Part shown: one piece after another, positions 46,270 to 58,060 of the stretch | How the letters are laid out: each line of letters opens with the position of its first letter | How positions within the stretch are numbered: the stretch's first letter is position 1 | Origin: Apoda limacodes | Taxonomy: Eukaryota > Arthropoda > Insecta > Lepidoptera > Limacodidae | DNA length: 64,000 nt | Reading direction: 5' to 3' | NCBI GenBank assembly: GCA_946406115.1 | Contig: OX291543.1 | Coordinates: 29,786,815-29,850,814 of the forward strand | Program-made: the position numbers and the translations under genes | The notes under the pieces: generated by a model | The model's input: the letters and a program-made list of their open reading frames with translations, nothing else | The model's database searches: none | Told to the model about the DNA's origin: nothing

Positions 46270-46312
46270 GGTGGGGGCCCGTATCCAGCAGTGTAATATA
46301 TTGTAATATATT
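46270..46312 (+). mobile_element. RTE-type LINE tail scrap
   Basis: GGTGGGGGCCCGTATCCAGC followed by AGTGTAATATATTGTAATA matches the usual 3' end 'CCTATGTCCAGCAGTGG'. Short and diverged. Confidence 0.45.
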
Positions 46313-46383
46313 TCTTGAATTGAAAGTTGTGCTATAATATTATCCATAGTTTGCTTGGCTCAAACCTGGAGACCTAATTGGCT

Positions 46384-46530
46384 TACTACAGTATGGAATT
46401 CTTTAAGAAAGGAGTTATTAGAGTTTTAAAGAGCGCAACAGGTGAATAACGCCCTTGGAGCGTACATAGGCTGCAGTGACCGCTTAAAATCAAGTGGGCC
46501 GTAAACTAACGTACAACTTTGAAGGTATTT
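46384..46530 (+). mobile_element. CR1-type LINE 3' fragment, strongly diverged
   Basis: TACAGTATGGAATTCTTTAA, AGAAAGGAGTTATT, CGTACATAGGCTGCAGTGAC and CGCTTAAAATCAAGTGGGCC correspond to the family's 3' region but with many changes; an old copy. Confidence 0.8.
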
Positions 46531-47339
46531 AAATTATTATTAGTGCCAAATCTAAATAAAATAACGAGTTTTTAAATATTCAAATTTAAAATAATTTTGA
46601 ATTTAAAAAATCATAAATCGAGACGTTGAATAAGACATAATGGAGATAACTTCAGAACCCGCAACCTTTATAATCGCATCAGCAAACTCGGAATTGTTCC
46701 CGTTAATTATTGATAGGATGAAACTTTTATCAAAACTTCAAGAGCAGAAGCCAAAAATTATTTGAAAGCAAGGAAACCCTTCATAATGCCTGCGAAAATA
46801 TTAAAACAAAGCCGAGGTGGCCACCCCTGGCCGCTTTCTACGCAAGACATTCTAACTATTAGACTTATATAGAGATGTTAAAACCAATTGTTGATTTTGT
46901 GTGAAATTATCTTTCTTGGTAGTTTGATTGCTGGAAGTGGCGATATTAGTTGTGAGACTGAGACTCTATTTTAACACGATAGAATTATTATGTTACCGAT
47001 GAACCCCCTTGGGGCTCGGAGATAGAGATTTAGGTAGAGCAGGATCAGATGCAAGTAAAGAAAATGCTTTTCAAGGGTAAGGCAGGATATAATGTATACT
47101 CGTTCACAGTTTACAATAACAAAATTTAATGGTCAGTAGTAACCTAATCACAGAAGGTGATTCTTAACCCTTAATATATATAAATAATAACTATCTATTT
47201 TACATTAGTAGAGAACTACCTAACTAAACAGAAAGATAGAAAAACCGTAAGCCTGCCTTTGCCTGCCTAGATTTCTAAGTGTAAGGTTTTTCAAGTAAAT
47301 ATTTAAGACAGAATATACAATTAGTATCTTCGGCCTAAA
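46531..47339. other. Non-coding stretch
   Basis: No gene. 46805-46845 (GAGGTGGCCACCCCTGGCCG) is a small GC-rich patch. Confidence 0.45.
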
Positions 47340-47790
47340 GCCCTATCAGCGATCTTCCACGTCGATCACACCCCGCAGGTCTCTGGCCGCCAAAGTAGGT
47401 AGACGCGGACGGGACTGACTTAAGGTGACCTAACGACGTATGGTGAGTAATGTACGACCAAGACTTTAGTAAGCCGGCACAATTCTATACCGCACGTGGC
47501 TGGCACAATGCAATGCCACACGTGGCTGTCACGATGCTAAGCAGCACGTGGCAGAAGTTCGCCCCGCAGCTACGGTGATCAGCAGTACAGCGGTGCTCAG
47601 GCTGAAGCACGGCTACCGAACAGGCCGAGGATTTGGAGTATAGAGCACTCCAGACAGGCCTAGGATTTGGAGTATAGAAGGCTGACGCGCACCGGCCCTC
47701 GCAGTAGTTGAGAAGAGTAGTCTTCTCCCAGACCTCAGTTACGACACAGAGCCGAAAGGTAACGGTATAGTAATAAAATACATGGTTAGT
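47340..47790. repeat. GC-rich block with two short tandem arrays
   Basis: Contains about three units of a 26-bp repeat (GGCACAATGCAATGCC then GCACGTGGCT; 47475-47552) and two units of a 34-bp repeat (AGGCCGAGGATTTGGAGTAT at 47622, AGGCCTAGGATTTGGAGTAT at 47656). It lies downstream, in minus sense, of the Gypsy integrase relic, so it may be that element's 3' untranslated or LTR region (inference). Confidence 0.6.
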
Positions 47791-48544
47791 ACTTACCTAA
47801 TTTACATTAGTACACAACACAATAAGAAGAGCACAGAAAAAATAACATACCTACTAGATGTAAACGACGGATTTTATAAGTAGGCAACTGTGTTGCAGAA
47901 TAAAGTATGCACTTAATTAAAATATCTCGGATTAGAATTTTATCCGTCCAACGCCAAGGATATACGTAAAGCAGTATGTTATGACATAGAGTTGTCAAAA
48001 CTCACAAACTCTTAAATTGAAATCATATCGCCGGTAATGGACCTAAGAGTAGATGCCTAGGAACTTCTATCGTCTCCTACATCATCCGGTCCTTAACCGG
48101 AGGCGGACCACTTGAACAGTCGTTCCGTTATAGTGTCTCCCGTGTCTCAAAAACTTTCCATGAGACCAAGTCTCGTTGAAAATTTTTCTACCGAAGATCT
48201 TTTTTCTCGATGATATGAAATTACTGATGAGTATGTACAACTTCTGGTATCACTCACTTTCATTCAACCTAACAACAACATCCAAAATCCTTTCGAAGTT
48301 CGCGTTCAAATTGTCTGAAAGTCTCATTATGAACTTACCATAGCCAACCACCAAGTGAAACTTCAATAACAACAACAGCTCTCGGTCAGCTAATTAGCAA
48401 CGCTTTGTAATGAAGAGATGAATGACTATGTTATCCTAACCTAAGATGGACTTTGAACACGTAACACTATATTATAATACAAATAATCATATAAAGGACT
48501 AATGCCGGTAATTAACATTAATTACCTATGCATTTGAAATTTTT
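47791..48544. other. Probable 3' part of the Gypsy remnant, not resolved
   Basis: The TTTACATTAGTA word near 47807 also occurs near 47201. CCGGTCCTTAACCGGAGGCG at about 48090 is a small inverted repeat. No clear LTR ends. Confidence 0.3.
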
Positions 48545-48935
48545 GCGGCGGCCAGCGGCCAATATTTTTGTTATTCTCGTCGACCAGTTCGTAGATAAGA
48601 GGAGAAATTTTTTCCAGCCATAGTCACCAACGTTAAATGACATGTCTCTACGATGTAAGTTATAGTAAGCAGCGTTACGCTCGTGGGCATTCCACAACTT
48701 TTCTTACACCTCGTCGGAGATAGGGGCAAGGAACCCAACGTTATCTGCGAATTCATCCCTAGAAGACATAATGATTTCGTCAGAATTTTCGTTGTTTTTG
48801 TACATAGTACCACAAGATACCAGCTTTCTCCCGAACACCACGAATGCAGGAGTGTATTTAGTAACCGCATTTACAGATGCGATGAGATTTACAGATTGTG
48901 GACACATTGTGGATAGGCGGTGCGCCAATCATTTC
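48545..48935 (-). pseudogene. Ty3/Gypsy LTR retrotransposon integrase C-terminal remnant
   Basis: Minus-strand relic of the integrase that joins retrotransposon DNA to the chromosome. The frame from 48928 to 48704 carries a typical post-catalytic segment (YTPAFVVFGRKL, the 'GYTPAFLxFGRE' region of Gypsy integrases). After one in-frame stop, codons continue in the same phase with NAHERNAAYYN and then FNVGDYGWKK, the start of the GPY/F-type module (usually 'VGDxVWKRN'). The catalytic core lies upstream and is missing. A single stop and altered residues show it is dead. LTRs are not recognised. Confidence 0.85.
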
Positions 48936-49369
48936 AACAAAAAAGAAAAAACATTCGCCGGGTCAGCGAGGGACGATTAAGAAGTAAAGTTTGATAGGAC
49001 CGCTAGACTTTAATAAAGGAAAGTGATTGACGAAATAATAAATTAACAAAATTACTATATCTTCTGTTATCAAGAAGGTGAGGAGAGTAAGTACTCAAAA
49101 TCCAATCTGTTAACCAATTTAGTTCGTTGTAAGTAATATCGTTAATTTTAAGTTTTATTTATCAAAAACCACTGTACTTGTCAGTTCATAAAAGCATCAT
49201 ATGTGGTTTAATTAAATAATAGTATTAAAGATTATTCGATCAAAAAATTCTTTTAGTATTCTCATTGGGGTAAACACATCTTTTTGCATATCCTTTGGAA
49301 ATCTTCGAAGAAGACTCGTAGCGGGTGGTGATTAATACGACGCATCTCCCTCGACGGTTTAATCGCTAG
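48936..49369. other. Non-coding spacer
   Basis: AT-rich; no gene and no recognisable upstream pol sequence. Confidence 0.45.
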
Positions 49370-49485
49370 CTGGCAACATTTTTACCCAATTTTTGGGCGA
49401 TACCCCCTTTTCTTACCGCGTCGCGCTCCCTGTCGCGCCCACCCCTTTCTTTCGTTAAGATAAATTATCCCATGATCAGGATAAG
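49370..49485. promoter_or_regulatory. Short GC-richer block
   Basis: CGCTAGCTGGCAACATTTTT, CCGCGTCGCGCTCCCTGTCG and AAGATAAATTATCCCATG (paired GATA/TATC words). No repeat match. Candidate only. Confidence 0.2.
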
Positions 49486-49867
49486 AGTGTAGGTTCAAAT
49501 TGCCGCTTTTAAAATTCAAAGCTAAGACTAAATGTTTATTTCAAAATTGGAAACAACAACGTGAGCGTACCCTCGTTTTCTTGTACTCTACTGCTGTAAA
49601 AACTTGACACTTTTTCCTGCCTACCTACACTTTGCTCGTTCCACTTATAAACTGCAGGTCAGCATAATATGCAAATATCAAGATTTGTTGATAGAGATTT
49701 TCTTTTTTTGATTCCACGAGTCGATTGTTTTATTGCAATGCCTACAGCTATTTGTTATTATAACGTTACAGCTCTCCTTTTATTGGATATGACTTCTTTA
49801 ATATTAAAGTAAAGCTTACGATTTAGAATGTTTTAAAATATTTGTTTTTCTGGATGAATTCAAAAGT
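49486..49867. other. Non-coding spacer
   Basis: AT-rich; no gene. Confidence 0.45.
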
Positions 49868-50000
49868 ACAATACAATGCAATACAAATATCCTTTATTGC
49901 ACAAAACAAAACACAAACTTATTAAATAAATAGTATTTAAAAACATGTTCAACAGGCGATCTTATCGCCCGATGGTGATTTCTACGAAATAACCTATGTT
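49868..50000 (-). mobile_element. LINE 3' end fragment ('CTTTATTGCACAAAAC')
   Basis: ATACAAATATCCTTTATTGC, ACAAAACAAAACACAAACTT and CAACAGGCGATCTTATCGCC match the 3' end of lepidopteran non-LTR elements that end in a poly-A tract when read on the minus strand. No coding part. Confidence 0.65.
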
Positions 50001-52176
50001 GGTATTGATATACAAATTTAAAATAATGGAATGGTAGGATGTGCAAAATTCAAATGGATACATTTTGAACGAGCCGAGTTCTAAAAAAATATTTTGTTGG
50101 GGCCAGTCACATTCGTCAATCGGAAACGAAAAGCTGAGTTAGGCAATATTGGACGTGCTTACTCAATAGGTGATCGTCAATGATAGCTTTGGAGGAACGT
50201 TAAGCCGTCAGTCCTGGTTGTATTTTCATATGACAGTAGTCCTTAAGACGTCAGTGTTGGCACGAAAACTCTTACAGACTAGTAGTCACTAGCACGACAC
50301 GAAAGACAGCGTGATTGACTATATAGCCTAAGCTAAAATCTTCTTTATTCAATTCATCCGCTTAGAATAGAGAAAAGTGATAAGAAAGGGGCATCAACCC
50401 CAAAAGTAAAAACACACTTTTTTACACGGCAACCGTGTGCAATATGTAACGAAAAAAGGAGTACAAAATCTACGTTATACATCAGTTTAAAGGTAAAAGA
50501 ACCGAGCAAAGCAAAGCGCTTAGTATTCAAAAGAGCGTTGGACATCGCAAACAAGGGGCGGCGTGTTTGCGCCGCGCTGACATGTGAAACTCGCTCCATT
50601 CACGACACGTAACTTGCGCTTTAATAAATGTAACCTTGCCTTTTTTACTTTTTACTCTGTGATTTTTGTTAAATGTTTGTTTTTACTGTTTTCCTTGATT
50701 CTATTCTTTTTCAGTTTGTGGTAGATTTATTTTTTGTTGTGTATTAGCCATACAGGGACTGGAACGGATATATATTACTTTATATTTCGACCAGTTGCCC
50801 CAATTGTCCATCACATGGGCTCAGATAGTGGTCTTCACAGACGTCTTTACGACATATGCAAGGTTTCCCAACGATGTTTTCATTCATCAAGTAGGCCAAT
50901 AGTAAATTGGTATGAACGAAACAATTAAGATACTTTAAAAATTTAGAAAAAGACTCATAGGCTGAAACTCGAATGCCCAAAGCAAACACCAAGACCACTA
51001 GGAGCATGTTCGTTTTGAGAAAAAAAAATCCTACGTTTAGTACTTCTTACACTTTTGATAACGCCAGTTTTGACACCAAAATATATGGTTCTTGTAGCTT
51101 TGAAATGTTACTAATAAAATTATTGGTTGCGAATCATACGGTTGACATAAATAAATTACGATACTAACACCCACACTATCATAAATTATGATATGTATAC
51201 ACAGTTTGTCAGATTTACACAAGCCTACCTTGAGACATGGGTCTAAAGTTTTATTTTTTGTGGTAACCAAAATAAGAAAAATATCTTAAAGAAACGCCTG
51301 ACAGTTTGTTTCAGATGATACTAAAATTTTGATATTTTTGACACCAATGTAAAACGAACAGATGACGGGTGACAAAAATAATGATTACTTATCTTAAAAC
51401 GAATACACCCTAGGCCAATACAAACCGACTGCGTTCAATGCTTGCTAATAGAACGCAACTAAAATCAATTTTAGACAAGTTTGCTGAGGAGTGAAATAGC
51501 ATGGTAGATATAACGACCATCACAGAGAGATCCCAAAGCCTTGCGAATAATCACATGCATGAATCTGAAATAATGATTCGAAGTTCAATTATATGCAGTT
51601 GTTTGACTACATGAGAGAGGTCTAATGAAGATTGGGCAAGAGAAGATTGTGCTTAAGTAGTTTTAGTGAAAATGGACACAGAATTCTATAAACATGGATA
51701 TATGCCATTTTTGGTACTAAGTTTTGTCGTAGAGGTCGAATATTTAAAGTATAGTAACTTGCACATAATGAATATTAGTTATTCCTTCACTTCTTAACAA
51801 AGAATTTAATTTAACTAATTTTTGGCACTATGTTGGTGGGATAGAGAGTAACTTTTTTCCTTTTTACTTTTTTCATAATTTTAGTACAGGGATAGTTTGA
51901 AAGACAGATAACAAGACAAAGAATCCGATAAAAATTATATGAGACATCTTATGTAAACTGCATCTCTTACACTTTTGTGATGAATATAAGATAAGGAAAT
52001 TAAGTATGACTCTCTGTTTTCATGCACCTCAGTATGAAACCATATCGTTAGATATTACTTCAAAAATGCTTAAAAGGTTTCTAATTAAATATATTAATTT
52101 TCGAAAGTATTGAAATATTTCAATTTCTAGTCCGTCGCAACTCGAAAGCCTTTTTCAACATCGTTATCAGTTCGAG
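50001..52176. other. Non-coding stretch
   Basis: No gene recognised in 2.2 kb. Several 64-81 codon frames overlap on both strands at 50354-51270 without any known motif. Confidence 0.45.
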
Positions 52177-52358
52177 GAGTGATGTAGGTTAGCTACATCT
52201 CAATTAAACTTAGTAAATTGCAGCCCAGTACCATTTTAATACATGAACGACGTCGGGGGCGTCGCTTAACTTTGCATATTGTTACAGATAGTAAAATATT
52301 ACTAGGCTATAATTTACTAATTTTAATTGGAAAGTAGCTACACTATATTACATCGCTC
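52177..52358. mobile_element. Foldback (MITE-like) element
   Basis: The left arm GAGTGATGTAGGTTAGCTAC to GTAAATTGCAGCC is the imperfect reverse complement of the right arm GGCTATAATTTACTAATTTT to TATTACATCGCTC; the arms are nearly 50 bases. The inside holds ACGACGTCGGGGGCGTCGC. No coding capacity. Confidence 0.72.
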
Positions 52359-52474
52359 GTGGTCAGTCATTGGATAGGTAGTATTTTTTCTGAGCTCCTC
52401 GTTTGTTACAGCTTAATGAGAGGCTTTATGTGCGGCTTAAAAAAATCTACCAGTCGAGTGGCCACTAGCTCGAA

Positions 52475-52548
52475 AACGACTGCTACTTCGCACTAGGCTA
52501 GCATAGTGGACTATGGCCTACGCCTCCTTTCTCTTAAAAGACAAGAGT
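52475..52548 (+). mobile_element. SINE/RTE tail fragment
   Basis: CATAGTGGACTATGGCCTAC and CCTTTCTCTTAAAAGACAAG resemble the SINE 3' tail; diverged and headless. Confidence 0.5.
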
Positions 52549-52897
52549 TGAGACATATAAATTGTAATAAATAGTTGCATTAGCTGTTTACGTTTTTACC
52601 CATGTTGAATTAAAGGTAGACTTTGTTCTAGGGTCTGGTAGTTCCTAAGATTAGCGCGTTTAAAAATATAAAATCAGCAGCTCTAAATATTAATATGGAT
52701 AATTTAATTTCAAGTGTGAGTCGGATTCCGATTCGCACTTGGCTAGTTTTTGATTTATATTTAAACTTTTGCACACACTTCAAGTACATGGAGGACTTAA
52801 TGCTATATAAGGCATTACCGTTTAGGATCTTGATTTTATAATTCTTGTTAAATAAAATTATATAAGTCTAGTAAAAACAAATAAATTAGTGTTGGTT
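52549..52897. other. Non-coding spacer with a 'GTCGGATTCCGATTCGCAC' scrap
   Basis: GTGAGTCGGATTCCGATTCG and CACTTGGCTAGTTTTTG at 52720-52752 match an end of the 'GGTTCCGT' repeat group. Otherwise AT-rich. Confidence 0.5.
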
Positions 52898-53036
52898 TAT
52901 ACAACTAAGGTGGTAAACAAGCTTACGGGCCGCCGGATGTGAAGCGGTCACCGCATCTTAACTTGCAACCCAGGAGGCATTAATCGAGAGTTGCTGACCT
53001 CTTAAAAATCTAATCACTTATTATTTATTCTTTTAA
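52898..53036 (-). mobile_element. CR1-type LINE 3' fragment, diverged
   Basis: TATACAACTAAGGTGGTAAA, CTTACGGGCCGCCGGATG and AAGCGGTCACCGCAT show the family's 3' end in minus orientation. Confidence 0.85.
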
Positions 53037-53180
53037 GGATTCCATAGCTAAATGACAAAAACGGAACCCTTATAGTTTCGTCACGTCCGTCCATCCGTAT
53101 GTCACAACCTTATAATTCCGCCGTCTTCGCATCGATTCAAATGGAATTTTATCAATATTGAGAAGAAATTCCTTATCGTA
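53037..53180 (+). mobile_element. 'GGGTTCCGTA' repeat, 5' part
   Basis: AGGATTCCATAGCTAAATGA, AAACGGAACCCTTATAGTTT and CGTCACGTCCGTCCATCCG match the start of the element at 59711. It abuts the CR1 fragment directly. Confidence 0.75.
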
Positions 53181-54184
53181 TTTAACCTTTCATTTATTTT
53201 TACATTTCATTAAATGCAAATGCAATGCTCTTTTATGTGTGTCTGTGTGTCTGTTAGTTACTTCATGACTTTAGTGCTTCAGACCTGAATTTGCTTGAGA
53301 ACTGTACCGAGTCGACTTGGTCTGTTCTGGACTATCGCTAATTGGCGACCGGCTGCGATCTGCAGACTCTTTGTGATGTGGATCGCTGCTTCTCTAGTGT
53401 TGTTCCGAGTTTACAACTTCATAATTACTGGGACGACAATTTTCCACAATACTTACTGGGAAATTATTTGAGACCAATTTGTAAGGAGATTGAGTTTTTG
53501 AGTTGTAATTGCTGTATGGTATTTAAATGACTCACAGATAATTTGAAAATTATAATTTGCATCAATGTAATTATTAGTATAATTTAGTTTTTACAGGTCA
53601 AAGACAATATAGGTTACGTGTTCTGGCCGGGTTTTAAGATAAAAGACTAAAATGTATAATTAAAAATAATCTCTTTTAAAGTCCTTGTAGGATGCCATTC
53701 AATTTTAAAAAACCGTAGTTAAAAACGAAAAGAAACACACCTAATTCATACAAAAAAGAGATGAAAACTGTAGTCGAGATTTTTTTCGCCAAATTGCAAT
53801 TGCCAAATGTGCTACTTTTTTTAAAAAACTATTTGATTTCCTATCTACAGAATAAGCTTCCACTTTGTAAAGTTGCTAAAGTCGATGGAAACACTCAATG
53901 GTAAGGTAGTTAACATGGCAGTTATTCGACGATAAAAACTTAAAGGTTCGAAACACTTTAAATAGTTCAATGGATAACTAACATTTAGAAAAAATAGAGG
54001 GACGGACCGGCCCAAAAGTTAGTGTGAAACGGTAGCTCGACATAAAAACTTCATTCAGTCTTTCCTATATTTTTTTAAAATAATTAAAAAAAAAAATTAT
54101 TTTATTTCAAAAGATATATACATGGCAGGTCTGTCAAGTGGCGTAGTCTAATATTTCACCGTGGAGTTTTTTTCGAAATAAATA
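53181..54184. other. Non-coding stretch
   Basis: No gene. The 62-codon frame at 53342-53530 starts from TTG and matches nothing I know. Confidence 0.45.
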
Positions 54185-54680
54185 CGAGGATACAAAATGC
54201 AATTAGAGGTAAGCACGCATTAAACATCCGCAGAGTCCTTCCGTCTCGACCTCATTAAGCCTCATCTGTAGGGACAGATATAAGTACATTCACATCTCCT
54301 TAATGAATGTTGACGTCCCAGTAATTACCACGAACACGGAAAAAACCAATCTCTTACACGCACACACTCTTAAGACATTATCCTGCGTTTCTTAATTCCC
54401 TAAAAGAAATTTATGTGTACACACACATAAGAGCGGCCGTGGTCCTAATATAAATTAAGAATCCCCCTCCAATATATGCTGTCTGTGTGTTGGTATTGTA
54501 AAGTCTTAAAAATGAGAGGACGGAGGAATCTTTAAAAGGGTAGGACTTAAGTGGGGGGCGACCCCCTTGTCCTCATTTGCCCCCTTTAAGGGTGTTGTGC
54601 TCCGCGCAAACGCGTTATACGGCCTACTGCTTCTTATTGTTCCTTGTTTTGGTTCAATATTCGGATGACGATAAAGGTGG
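54185..54680. promoter_or_regulatory. Long repeat-free regulatory-looking block
   Basis: About 500 bp of mixed-composition DNA: GCACGCATTAAACATCCGCA, CATCTCCTTAATGAATGTTG, CAGTAATTACCACGAAC, ATAAGAGCGGCCGTGGTCC, then a hairpin-like GGGGGCGACCCCC (54554-54566) and TTTGCCCCCTTTAAGGG. Several TAAT-type words, no frame and no repeat match. Candidate enhancer cluster, by inference. Confidence 0.33.
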
Positions 54681-55415
54681 GTTAAGTGTTATTTTAGGGA
54701 ATTAATTTTATTACAGGTACGTCTATAAAAGTTAAAAATGTTATGGGATTAGCGAGTTTTCGTTGCGGACCGCTTGGGACTTTGAGGTAAAAGTTTAGAT
54801 AAGTTTGCACAAACTTTGAGTAAGTACAAATTTCGCTAAGTCAGTAAGTATTTTTCACTTACTTGTTTCTAAACTTAAGTTAAAGGGTTGATTGATGATT
54901 TATAAAGTTTGACAATTTTAGTTATTTTTTTTTTTATTTGTTATAATTGAATATTTTAATGTTACTAAAATAGTTATAAATGTGGTTTTGTGGTTTGTCA
55001 TAATATATTTAAAATTTGTTGAATGTTTTTATTGCATTTTATGCAATAGATACAAATATTAAATATCTACATATATATTTTATTAAAGCATTTTATAAAA
55101 ATAAACCTTTTTATTCTCAAGATAACTTTGTTTAGTAACGGAAAAACTTTTATACTATCTATCTTTTCTTAAGTATTTTCAAAGAAGTGTCGAACTTATG
55201 TTATAGTTTACTTAATTTTAAGATATTCCTAAGCTTCTTACTAAAAATACTTGCATTCAGTACTTTTGTTTCGATTTTTTTAGTAACACTTTGTCTTTAA
55301 AGGTGTTACATCATAAAATTAATAAATAATAAAATGACAACTATTGAAACCGGTATTTCCATTTGATTTGACAGTTCACTTCACACACAGACTTAAAGTT
55401 TCTTTTTTCAATTTA
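54681..55415. other. Non-coding stretch
   Basis: AT-rich; no gene. Confidence 0.45.
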
Positions 55416-55570
55416 AGGTGCGTTTTGTTGACTGCTTCAATGCGTTTAATGTCATAATCCTGCCAAGTTAAAAAGACATTAATTCTGTACAACACAGTAA
55501 AAATCTTAATTCATTCTCTTTGGTAGGAATACCGCATTATGAACATTATGTCGGTCAACAAAACGCCACT
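55416..55570. mobile_element. Foldback MITE, 'TTTTGTTGAC' family, copy 1
   Basis: 155 bp with ends AGGTGCGTTTTGTTGACTGC and GGTCAACAAAACGCCACT; arms continue inward with AATGCG/CGCATT. It is flanked by TTTA on both sides (55412-55415 and 55571-55574), a possible target duplication. Related to 62860-63016. Confidence 0.8.
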
Positions 55571-57099
55571 TTTATAACAAAGCTGTAGGTGGTTTATAAA
55601 AGACACCTACCTCACTCTAAAATTTTATTTGATACTATGAAAAGATAGTGAAGTAATAAGGCTTTGACATTCGAAGAGATTTTGGTCGACGGAGTAACTA
55701 AGTAGTTAATAGTGAATACATTCATTCAAATGCCTAAAACTTACTGTAAATAAGCTTAGTTCAACAAAATTAGTTAAACGAAGAAATGTCTAGCCTTCAA
55801 CTAAACCCTAAAACCTTCATACCTCGGTGTACCATCATTGTCACGCACGTGGCTTCGCGATTCCATTAAAGAACTACATCACAACAGCAAATTGTCACAA
55901 AAAAACTCTTTTATCATTCAATTTTAAATCATAATGCGATTGTAATAAGGCTATATTTTTTTTTGCCAAGTGAAGCAAAATGATCATGTATACGTTCATA
56001 ATGACATTTATTAGAAGCCGTATTCGGTACATGACAATAATTAAAATCCATGCACGAAGCTCTGTACCAGACCGTGCCACGTACGTGATGCTTTTGCCGT
56101 AATATTACGTTCAAATTATTGGTTGAGCCATGGAAAAATGTTAGAAATGTGTTCATGAAACTTTTGCTTTTGTAAAAGAATTTCAACTTCCATTATCTAA
56201 CTACTTGCATATTACATATTTTTCTTTTGACTCGTAAACGTTAAAAGAAATATGCTTTTGAAATTAAATAATATAAAAATAAGTAATAGCAGGTAAATTC
56301 TATTTCAGTTTTTAATTTCCCCAAGTCTAATAGAAACCTGCCATATGTAGGATTCCTTTATGTTCTGTTTGGGATACGGGTGGCATGCTAAACTGGGTGC
56401 TGTGGAGTCGACCACCAGTAAAAATGTGAGGATTCGACATTAAGATCGCTCGCAAGAACAAAACGGAATCTATAAATATCTTTTAAATAGTGGTTCTGTT
56501 CTGTATAGGTACACATATAAGCGCATAATAATATTTCTTAAACAAGCTGGTAATAAATAACGTATGTGTGTATGTACACACATATACATATGCACACACA
56601 TATGGATGTGTGTGTATATATTTTTATATACATACCTTTATCATATTATGAGTACCTAAATGTGAACGAGAACTGCTGTCGACAAACTGTTGCGCAGTTT
56701 GGCAGAGATTAATATATGTACACGACGATTGGTTTACTGTAAAATAAATTAAATAAAAAAATATATTTAAGTATATGACAAATTCTGCATACAACGCGGA
56801 ATATGGCCTTAGTGGTGGCGAAAAGCATTCAATATTATTAACTCGAATATTATTATCTATATTAAAAATTTGCTAATAATGATATTGTATTTAGCAATAT
56901 CAAAATGAAATTTCAGCTAAATTGTATGTATATTAAAAAATAAAGCGATAATTGCCAAAAAGCAGAGGTGCTTAACTTTCTGATTTTTTTTATTGATAAA
57001 ACTTTATTGCATATTGTTTTGACTAATACCAGACCTTGGAATTATAATGTGGTATGTTTTTTATAATTTATTGGGACTTGATTTACTCAGGGAAAAATA
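55571..57099. other. Non-coding stretch with a CA/TG palindromic patch
   Basis: No gene. 56563-56615 alternates TGTGTATGTACACACA and CACACACATATGGATGTGTGTG, able to form hairpins. Minus-strand frames at 55895-56186 are unrecognised. Confidence 0.45.
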
Positions 57100-58060
57100 A
57101 CGAAACAAAAATAAGTTTTTACCCCTTCTTAAGTGATAAAAATTTTTTTGTTTTTTATATTTATAAACAATAAATTTACAATTTAATGAATTTGGTTGTC
57201 AAATGCGGAAGCGTAGATATTTAATGATTGAAGTAATTATTATAAAAGTATCTTATTGAAGTTTAAGACTTTGTAAATATTGCTGCAAATACTGAAACAA
57301 GTGTTAAAAAAAGAGTTACCTATATTTCAATCAACAACAAATCAATATAATAAAAAAAAACTGAAAATAAAAAATATTATAATATTAAATATTTTTATTA
57401 TTAATGATACATTTAATTATTAAATAATGAACAATTTAACTAAAAGTATTCAAATACTAAGAAATTGTAAGATCATAGGATAACTAAAAATAAGTAACCT
57501 ATTCGTTTTTATCATAATATGAGCCAATCAGTAGAAACGTTTCTTTAATTTACTTGTAAATACTAGTAAATTTATTTATAAACGTCAACAGTAATATAAG
57601 TTTTAACTTTATACATTTAATGTGAGTAAATATTTACGTCAAAAATTAACAATGCAATATACGTCTCTTGGACTTATAGTAAAAGTAGTAAGGTTTCTGT
57701 GTTATTAATAGTAAAATTTAAAATAGCTCTCTGACATTTGGTTTAAAATAATGAATTGACTATTAATAATATTTTAAAACATATAAAGACAAAAGAAAAC
57801 TTGTCAGAAAAAAAAATAATAAAGATTTATTACATTTTTCAGATGGAAAGCAAGCTTAATTTTTTAACCGATAAGTACTGAACATACTCAAATGCTGTTC
57901 AAAGTTTCATAAAACTGATTAAAAAAACGTGTTCAGAAAACGCAATCAAAAATGTAAACGGATATTGTGATATAAACGAAATAAAAATGCTGTCAAAGTA
58001 TTACCAGAAAAAAAATCAAAAAGATGCATATACTACGGCCATGATTTATGTCTAACACTT
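57100..58060. other. Extremely AT-rich tract
   Basis: Nearly 1 kb dominated by A and T, with TAATATTAAATA-type words and many A runs. No gene or repeat unit. Possible matrix-attachment-like or simply relaxed sequence. Confidence 0.5.

Noticed and set aside
56563..56615. Regulatory palindrome
   Set aside because: Alternating TG/CA simple sequence explains the symmetry.
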